Part shown: positions 58,769-64,000 of the stretch, piece after piece
How positions within the stretch are numbered: the stretch's first letter is position 1
Layout of the letters: each line of letters begins with the position of its first letter
Assembly: GCF_900290235.1 (NCBI RefSeq)
Contig: NZ_OLMK01000127.1
Location: 1 to 64,000 of the forward strand
Direction of reading: 5' to 3'
Length of the DNA stretch: 64,000 bases
Source: Streptomyces sp. MA5143a
Lineage (GTDB): Bacteria > Actinomycetota > Actinomycetes > Streptomycetales > Streptomycetaceae
Position numbers and translations under genes: made by a program
The notes under the pieces: model-generated
Databases searched by the model: none
Told to the model about the DNA's origin: nothing
The model's input: only the letters and a program-made list of their open reading frames with translations

Positions 58769-59947
58769 TCATCGATGGCGGTCGATCGCCAACGGGGCGA
58801 GTCGGCGCAGCGCCTCGCGCAGTACGTCCTCCCTCTTGCAGAAGACGAAGCGCACGAGGTGACGGCCGGCCTCCGGGTCCGTGTAGAAGACCTGACCGGG
58901 TACGGCGGCGACCCCGTACCGGCGTGGCAGGTCCCGGCAGAACTCCAGGCCGTCCACTGCCCCGAGGGGGCGTACATCGGCCAGGACGAAGTACGTCCCC
59001 TCCGGTGCCCGTGGCCGAAGGCCGAGCGAGCGCAGCCCGTCGACCAGCAGGTCTCGCCGGACCTTGAGGGAGTCGCGGAGATCGGTGTAGTGGCTGTCGG
59101 GCAGCCGCAACGCCTCGGCCACAGCATGCTGGAAGGAGGTACCGGAGGCGAACGACAGGTACTGCTTGACCGCGAGGACACCTGCCACCAGGTCGGCGGG
59201 GCCGGTCGCCCAGCCGACCTTCCACCCGGTGAACGAGAACGACTTGCCGGCCGAGCCCACGGTGACGGTGCGCTCGAACATCCCTGGCAGGGCGGCGATC
59301 GGCCGGTGAGTGCCCTCGTACACGAGATGCTCGTAGACCTCGTCGGAGATCACCACCAGATCGTGCTCCACGGCGACACGGGCCAGTTCGGCGAGTTCCC
59401 GCTCGTTCATCACCGTGCCGGTGGGGTTGTGGGGGTTGTTGAGGAGCAGGACCCGGGTGCGGGCGGTGACGGCGGCGCGCAGCGCGTCGGCGTCCAACCG
59501 GAACTCCGGGCCGGTCAGGCGGACCGGGACCAGTCGGGCACCGGCCAGTTCCGCACCCGCCGCGTAGGAGTCGTAGTACGGCTCCAGCACCAGGATCTCG
59601 TCGTCCGGCCCGGCGAAGGCGAGCAGCGCCGCCGCGAGTGCCTCCGAGGCACCCGTGGTGATGACGACCTCGGAATCCGGGTCGAGCGCGATGCCGTACC
59701 GGTCCCGCTGGTGATCGGCTACGGCCGCGCGTAGCGCGGGCAGTCCCGGGACCGGTGGATACTGGTGGTGCCCGGCGTACAACGCCTTGACGGCGGCCTC
59801 GGTGACGGAGTCCGGCCCGGGGGTGTCGGGGAACCCCTGAGCAAGGTTGACGGCGTGGTGCCGGACGGCGAGCGCGGACATCTCGGTGAAGATGTTGCTC
59901 CCCACGCCGGCGAGCCGCACGCGACGGCCTGGCCGGTCGGGCGTCAC
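58769..59947 (-). CDS. Class I/II pyridoxal phosphate aminotransferase
   Basis: A 392-residue fold-type I aminotransferase. The PLP Lys is K235 in GSAGKSFSFTGWK; N174 (NNPHNPTGTV), D202 and Y205 (SDEVYEHL) complete the cofactor site. NLAQGFPD near the start points to the kynurenine/methionine aminotransferase group (YbdL, DapC-like). It moves an amino group between an amino acid and a keto compound. GTG 59947 overlaps the sugar dehydrogenase stop by 4 nt, so the two are coupled; it may act on a keto-sugar or a keto acid partner. Confidence 0.92.
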   Translation of the reverse strand: MTPDRPGRRVRLAGVGSNIFTEMSALAVRHHAVNLAQGFPDTPGPDSVTEAAVKALYAGHHQYPPVPGLPALRAAVADHQRDRYGIALDPDSEVVITTGASEALAAALLAFAGPDDEILVLEPYYDSYAAGAELAGARLVPVRLTGPEFRLDADALRAAVTARTRVLLLNNPHNPTGTVMNERELAELARVAVEHDLVVISDEVYEHLVYEGTHRPIAALPGMFERTVTVGSAGKSFSFTGWKVGWATGPADLVAGVLAVKQYLSFASGTSFQHAVAEALRLPDSHYTDLRDSLKVRRDLLVDGLRSLGLRPRAPEGTYFVLADVRPLGAVDGLEFCRDLPRRYGVAAVPGQVFYTDPEAGRHLVRFVFCKREDVLREALRRLAPLAIDRHR

Positions 59948-61359
59948 ACCAGGTCCTTCTCGGCCGGTGCGCTCACCGTCGCGGAGTCGAGCCACAGGGG
60001 GTTGCCCGCTCGCCGGTACGTCACCCGTTCCGGCCACGACGGGTGGTCGGCGAGCACCCCGTGGTTGTCCAGGATCAGCAGCGGCGACTTGCGCTCCTCC
60101 GTGAGCAGGCCGAGGAACGGCTCGCCCCGGAACTCGGGGTGGTCGGGGACGATCAGTACGGTGGCCGCCTCGCGGATGGCGTCGGCGAGGTCCCGCACGG
60201 CGGTGCCGACCCCCAGCAGCGCCTCGATCTCCTCGTCCGCGTACATCGGGTCGTGCACGGAGAACGGCACACCGAGCCGGGTGAGCTCCTCGGCTATGCG
60301 GATCGTGGGGCTGAGGGTCGCGACCTTGATGCCTCCCTTGTAGGCGAGGCCGAGGATCACCACCGGGCCGTCGGCCACCGACTCGGCGACCAGCGAGCGC
60401 ATCCGGGTGTCGGTCTCGACAGCCTGGGAGAGCAACGACAGTTCCTCGGGGTGTGCCGCGCCCCGCAGCAGATAGCGACTGGACAGCGGGATGCAGTACC
60501 CGCCGGTGCCGAAACTGGGGTGGTACGTGCCGATGTTCCACTTGGTTCCCGCGAGCCGCAGCACCTCGACCATGTCGACGTGCGGGTAGCCCAGGGTGAG
60601 TTGGTTGGCGAGAGTGATCTCCAGATGGCGGTAGGAGTTCTCCACGCACTTGACGAGTTCCGCCTCCAGATGGCCCTGGGCCCGGTGCAGGGTGTCGCAC
60701 ATCAGCGACAGCACCTCGTACGCCGCGGTGGCCGAGGCGTCGTTGACCCCGCCGTACACCCGGTCCAGGTCGCGCAGCCCGTACCCCTCCGCGAGGAACC
60801 AGTCCCGGCGCGGTGCGAGCGCCAGGAACAGATCCCGGCCGAGAACGAGCCCGGCCTCGACGGCCACCGGGAGCAGCAGCTGTTCCACGGTGCCGGGGGT
60901 GAGGGTCGACTCGATGATCACCAGCGGGGGAGTGCCGGGCCGGGCGCGGGCTCCGGTGGCACGGCAGATCGAGGTGAAGACGTCCAGCAGGGCGTCGGAG
61001 TACGGCTCGGCCTGACGTTCGGTGGGGACACAGACGAAGTGGACGGCGATGTCTTCGGTGAGCGCCCGGTCCCGGCCGTCCGTCACTTCGAGTCCGGGGC
61101 CCTCGTTGTCCCGCAGCGCGGCCACCCGGCCGGCGCTGACGTCGTATCCGAGGACTCTGATGTTCTCGGCCCGCAGTGCTTCCACCGTGGACCAGCCGAT
61201 GTATCCGAGCCCCCAGACACAGGACGCCTTGCGTCCGGTCACCAGCTCGGAACAGGGAGTGGAGAGGCCGTCGGACCGGGTGTCGGACGGCTGTTCCCTC
61301 CCGGCTGTCAGTCGGTTTCCCTGTTCGTCTCGGGGTTCTTGCTCGATCGCAACGCTCAA
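59944..61359 (-). CDS. Nucleotide-sugar dehydrogenase (UDP-ManNAc/UDP-GlcNAc 6-dehydrogenase type)
   Basis: A 471-residue protein if the TTG at 61359 is the start; GTG near 61239, giving about 431 residues, fits family length but has no better ribosome site. The Rossmann motif is VWGLGYIGW, FVCVPTE follows, and IIESTLTPGTVE, K in ELVKCVENSYRHLEITLANQ and the catalytic Cys in FGTGGYCIPLS are visible. It should oxidise C6 of a UDP-sugar to the uronic acid. Relatives have HCIPVDP at the active site; here it is YCIPLSS, so the substrate may differ. Confidence 0.85.
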   Translation of the reverse strand: MSVAIEQEPRDEQGNRLTAGREQPSDTRSDGLSTPCSELVTGRKASCVWGLGYIGWSTVEALRAENIRVLGYDVSAGRVAALRDNEGPGLEVTDGRDRALTEDIAVHFVCVPTERQAEPYSDALLDVFTSICRATGARARPGTPPLVIIESTLTPGTVEQLLLPVAVEAGLVLGRDLFLALAPRRDWFLAEGYGLRDLDRVYGGVNDASATAAYEVLSLMCDTLHRAQGHLEAELVKCVENSYRHLEITLANQLTLGYPHVDMVEVLRLAGTKWNIGTYHPSFGTGGYCIPLSSRYLLRGAAHPEELSLLSQAVETDTRMRSLVAESVADGPVVILGLAYKGGIKVATLSPTIRIAEELTRLGVPFSVHDPMYADEEIEALLGVGTAVRDLADAIREAATVLIVPDHPEFRGEPFLGLLTEERKSPLLILDNHGVLADHPSWPERVTYRRAGNPLWLDSATVSAPAEKDLV

Positions 61360-61427
61360 GGCAGGTGCTCGCTCTCGTGTGCAGGCAGGCTGAGGGCCTG
61401 CTCCGCAGCAAGGTGCTGCGGCGGAGG

Positions 61428-62129
61428 TCAGCGGTTCGTGTGCTGAGGCGGTTGATGCGGGGTCGGGCCGGGGTCGGGGCGGTGGCGTACGACGACCAGC
61501 CCCTCGGCGGCCAGGGTGCCGACGGCGGCTCCGCGCGCCCGGTCGAAGGCCTCGACGGTCTCCAGGTCGAGGGCGCGGAACCCCTGGCCGGGGTAGCTGT
61601 AGCAGGACAGAGCCCGCGCCTTCGTGGCGCTGTGGTCACCCATCGGCACGTACACGGTCGGAACGAACTGCGCGTGCCGGATGGTCCGGTGCTCGTTCGG
61701 GCCGAACTGCAGGAAGGTGACCTGCGGGCAGCGTCGGGAGGCGGAGATCACGGCCTGGGCGAGCCGCACGTGGTCGGTGTGCGAGTCGCCGTCCCAGTGA
61801 CTGATCACGGTGTCCGGGCGGACCCGGTCGAGCAGGTCGTCCAGGAGGGTCACGACGCGGTACACGGGCAGGTCCTCGACCTGGTCGTGCCGTCCGTCGG
61901 CGATCCAGACGAGCTCGTGGCCGAGGACGGCCGCGGCGGATTCGGCCGCCGCGACCCGGCGGGTGCGCCGGTCCGGCTCGCTGTCGGAGATCGTCTCCGA
62001 CACCGTCAGCACGGCGACGGTGACTTTCGCACCCCTGCCGGTGAGGGCGGCGATCGTGCCGCCCACGGCGAGTTCCGCGTCGTCCGGGTGGGCGGCGATC
62101 ACCAGCACCCGGTCGCCCAGCAGGGTCAC
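61428..62129 (-). CDS. PIG-L family deacetylase
   Basis: A 233-residue LmbE/PIG-L fold zinc deacetylase. The AHPDDAE motif is residues 13-19 (zinc His and Asp, base Asp), and the HTDHVRL motif supplies the third ligand. Family members remove N-acetyl groups from amino sugars such as GlcNAc in mycothiol and teicoplanin pathways. Together with the UDP-sugar dehydrogenase and aminotransferase, this suggests an amino-sugar-derived product. GTG 62129 overlaps the pentapeptide gene stop by 4 nt. The Pro-rich C-terminus looks disordered. Confidence 0.92.
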   Translation of the reverse strand: MTLLGDRVLVIAAHPDDAELAVGGTIAALTGRGAKVTVAVLTVSETISDSEPDRRTRRVAAAESAAAVLGHELVWIADGRHDQVEDLPVYRVVTLLDDLLDRVRPDTVISHWDGDSHTDHVRLAQAVISASRRCPQVTFLQFGPNEHRTIRHAQFVPTVYVPMGDHSATKARALSCYSYPGQGFRALDLETVEAFDRARGAAVGTLAAEGLVVVRHRPDPGPTPHQPPQHTNR

Positions 62130-63553
62130 GTCGAGCCCTTGCGGCCGGCTGCGAGGGCGGCGTCGAAGGAGTCGAGGAAGGTGCGGAACTCTGCGGCGTC
62201 CGGTCCCTCGGCCTGGCTCAGCGCGCTCCGCAACCCGGGGCAGCGGTCGGCGAAGACCGGAGCGCGGACCCCCTTCACCCGGGCGCCGTGCAGGGTGACC
62301 TTCACCCAGGTCGACTGGTACATGTTGGTTCCGTCCAGCCGGGCGCCCGACAGGTCGGACTGGCTGAAGCGGCTGTAGGCGCAGTTGGCGCCGCTGAGGT
62401 CCGCGTCCCGGAGGTCCGCGGCGAGGTAGGCCTGTACGAGGGTCGCGCCCTCCAGAACGGCGCCGCGCAGGCTCATGCCACGCGGTGGGTCACCGGTGAT
62501 CATCGCCCGGTAGAGATTGGCGAACCGGAGCACGACCCGGGCGAGGTTGCCGTCCCGGACCGTCAGACAGCGGCCGGTGAAGGAGGTGAGGTTGGCCTCG
62601 GTGAGGTCGGCCTCCACGATGCTCAGGTTCTCGCCGTGGGCGCCCCGCAGGTCCGCGCGGCGCAGGTCACCGCCGACGATCTTGCCGTTGTTGAGCAGCG
62701 CGCCGGTCAACGCCGCGTCCGGCAGGGAGCAGCGCAGCAGCCGGGCGCCGCTCAGTTCGGCACCGGTGAGATCGGCGCCCGGGGCGGTCACGTCGGTGAG
62801 GTCCGCGTGGGGAGCCTTGAGCCCGGCCGCTCTCCAGTCCCGCCCGCTGATGTCGGACAGCCGCAGCTCGGGCAGGCCGGCGTCGGTGAGGTTCAGAGCG
62901 TCGGACGCGGTCAACCTCTGCAGGACCAGACCTCGTCCGGAGGCGCGCTGGAAGGAGGTGCCCCGCAGACTGGTCTTGGTGACGGTGAGCTGGTCGCAGC
63001 AGCAGCCCAAGAGTTCCGCGTCGTCCAGGAGACACTCGTTGATGAGTGAGCCCTGGAGGTTGGCTTGGCTGAGCGAGGCGTCGGAAAGGTCGCACTGGTA
63101 GAACGAGCTGCCCGCCAGGTGACTGCCGTCCAGGTGGACGCCGCGCATGCTGCATCCGTGGAAGAGGGTTCCGGTCGCGTCGCGCAGCTCGCTCAGGTCG
63201 GCGCCGTCGAAGTTGCAGGTCTGGGCGGCCAGCGCGTGGACGTAGGCGGAGCGCAGGCTCGCTCCGGAGAGGTTGGTGCGTTCCATGCCCGGACAGACCA
63301 TGGTGATCTCGTCGAGGGTGGCTCGCTGGAGCTGAGTGCCGTGCAGCACGGCTCGGTTCAGGGTGGCCCGGCGCAGATCGACCTCGTCGAGGCGGAGGTT
63401 GGACAGGTCCGCCTCGGAGAGGGACAGACCGCGGCCTGTCGAGTCGATCAGCCGCTGGGTCAGTTCGGAGAGTTCCTTGAGTCGTTCCGCGCGTTCCTTG
63501 CCGGTCGCCTCGGAAATGGACCGCAGGAGCTCGATGTGGGAGAGCTGGGTCAT
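62126..63553 (-). CDS. Large pentapeptide-repeat protein
   Basis: A 475-residue protein with pentapeptide repeats (A-[DN]-L-x-x pattern) over about residues 45-430, for example LSEADLSNLRLDEVDLRRATLNRAVLHG and later ADLTEANLTSF and ADLRDADLSGANC, so it should form a right-handed quadrilateral beta-helix. A helical N-terminus (ERLKELSELTQRL) precedes it. Short members such as McbG, AlbG and Qnr protect DNA gyrase, and some clusters use them for self-resistance; this one is much longer and that role is inferred. It overlaps both neighbours by 4 nt. Confidence 0.9.
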   Translation of the reverse strand: MTQLSHIELLRSISEATGKERAERLKELSELTQRLIDSTGRGLSLSEADLSNLRLDEVDLRRATLNRAVLHGTQLQRATLDEITMVCPGMERTNLSGASLRSAYVHALAAQTCNFDGADLSELRDATGTLFHGCSMRGVHLDGSHLAGSSFYQCDLSDASLSQANLQGSLINECLLDDAELLGCCCDQLTVTKTSLRGTSFQRASGRGLVLQRLTASDALNLTDAGLPELRLSDISGRDWRAAGLKAPHADLTDVTAPGADLTGAELSGARLLRCSLPDAALTGALLNNGKIVGGDLRRADLRGAHGENLSIVEADLTEANLTSFTGRCLTVRDGNLARVVLRFANLYRAMITGDPPRGMSLRGAVLEGATLVQAYLAADLRDADLSGANCAYSRFSQSDLSGARLDGTNMYQSTWVKVTLHGARVKGVRAPVFADRCPGLRSALSQAEGPDAAEFRTFLDSFDAALAAGRKGST

Positions 63554-64000
63554 CGCATCTCTTTCGACACAGGGGAAAGGGGGTGTGTTGCCGGCGCCTG
63601 GGGCGGGGCCGCCATGCGGGAGATGAGCTGACGGAGCCAGTCCGCCGTGCGCCGTGGTCCGTTCGGGCCATGTGAACCGGCGGGCAGGGGGTTGTGCTCC
63701 ATGATCACGACCGGCGGGCGGGTGAGCGCCAGCAGTCGGGGCAGCAGGGTGCCGAGGTCCATATAGCCGTCCCGGCTCGTCTGGCCGGGCGCGGCGGCCT
63801 CGTGTCCGTGCTCTCCGCAGCGGTCGGCAGTGGTGTTGTAGACATGCATACTGCGCACGGTGGGACCGAGGACCTGTCCGAAGGCCAGCGGACCGCCACC
63901 GTCGTCGAGGAGGTGCGCGTGCCCCAGGTCCAGGCAGAGGCCCAGACCTGTGTCCTCCAGAACACGGGCGTACTGCTCGGGCGAGTGCAGCAGGGGGTGC
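63550..64000 (-). CDS. Sugar phosphate isomerase/epimerase family protein, 3' part
   Basis: The gene runs off the right edge; 149 C-terminal residues are in the window. Visible blocks are GLGLCLDLGHAHLLDD, VRSMHVYNTT, DGYMDLGTLLPRLL and VVIMEHNP, the metal-binding strand ends of the AP-endonuclease-2/xylose-isomerase TIM barrel. Candidate metal ligands are the Asp and His of LDLGHAH, the His of SMHVY and the Glu of MEHN. It probably isomerises a sugar or inositol derivative. Its ATGA overlap with the pentapeptide gene shows it belongs to the same operon, which continues beyond 64000. Confidence 0.85.
   Translation of the reverse strand, partial: HPLLHSPEQYARVLEDTGLGLCLDLGHAHLLDDGGGPLAFGQVLGPTVRSMHVYNTTADRCGEHGHEAAAPGQTSRDGYMDLGTLLPRLLALTRPPVVIMEHNPLPAGSHGPNGPRRTADWLRQLISRMAAPPQAPATHPLSPVSKEMR

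Noticed and set aside
1..64000. tRNA, rRNA, CRISPR, intact IS or phage genes, riboswitches
   Set aside because: Nothing with the expected structures or conserved proteins was seen on either strand.

Overview
The window is very GC-rich, with Streptomyces-type codon use, GTG/TTG starts, TAT-secreted proteins, SpoIIE-type phosphatases, rare TTA codons and many LuxR-family regulators. It is almost certainly a Streptomyces (or close actinomycete) chromosome segment. I saw no rRNA, tRNA, CRISPR array, intact insertion sequence, PKS or NRPS gene.

Left part (1-12.6 kb): the 3' end of an aspartase gene, an SDR oxidoreductase, a membrane SpoIIE phosphatase with a DcuS/CitA-like sensor, an orphan TAT lipoprotein solute-binding protein, a secreted GH95 glycosidase with a ricin-type lectin tail (apparently leaderless mRNA), a TetR regulator, a small membrane protein overlapping a copper amine oxidase, and an AraC regulator. 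A MITE-like inverted repeat sits between the amine oxidase and araC.

Catabolic part (12.9-32.7 kb): a ten-gene minus-strand operon encodes a ThDP enzyme, aldehyde dehydrogenase, SDR, BNR propeller, VOC dioxygenase-like protein, DUF1185 protein, alpha/beta hydrolase, FAD monooxygenase, NIPSNAP and a carboxymuconolactone decarboxylase-like protein. It is headed by a divergent IclR gene with a 33-bp palindromic operator between them. It looks like an aromatic or hydroxy-acid degradation route. Next comes an amine-use module (APC permease, second copper amine oxidase, IclR, aldehyde dehydrogenase), a decayed wrbA remnant, and a TetR-controlled APC permease next to a metallo-hydrolase gene.

Regulatory island (33-48.6 kb): a soluble SpoIIE phosphatase, four large LAL-type proteins, a PimM-like PAS-LuxR regulator and a degenerate response regulator. 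Three tandem LALs plus a PAS-LuxR copy the regulator set of polyene macrolide clusters, and a 15/16 match to the PimM operator consensus lies between the last LAL and the response regulator. Four of these regulators carry a TTA codon, which implies bldA control. One LAL has no DNA-binding domain, and three have Arg for the Walker A Lys.

Biosynthetic operon (48.9-64 kb, minus strand, entering from the right edge): the first genes are coupled by 4-nt overlaps. In transcription order they encode a TIM-barrel isomerase, a pentapeptide-repeat protein, a PIG-L deacetylase, a nucleotide-sugar dehydrogenase, an aminotransferase, a YggS protein, a DUF6421 protein, an AMP-dependent ligase, a PhyH oxygenase, an Asp/Glu racemase-like protein, an acyl-CoA-dehydrogenase-fold flavoenzyme, two methyltransferases and a hexapeptide acyltransferase. 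I infer a small sugar- or amino-acid-derived specialised metabolite whose cluster continues past the right edge. I cannot name the product, and this is the best candidate here for something undescribed.
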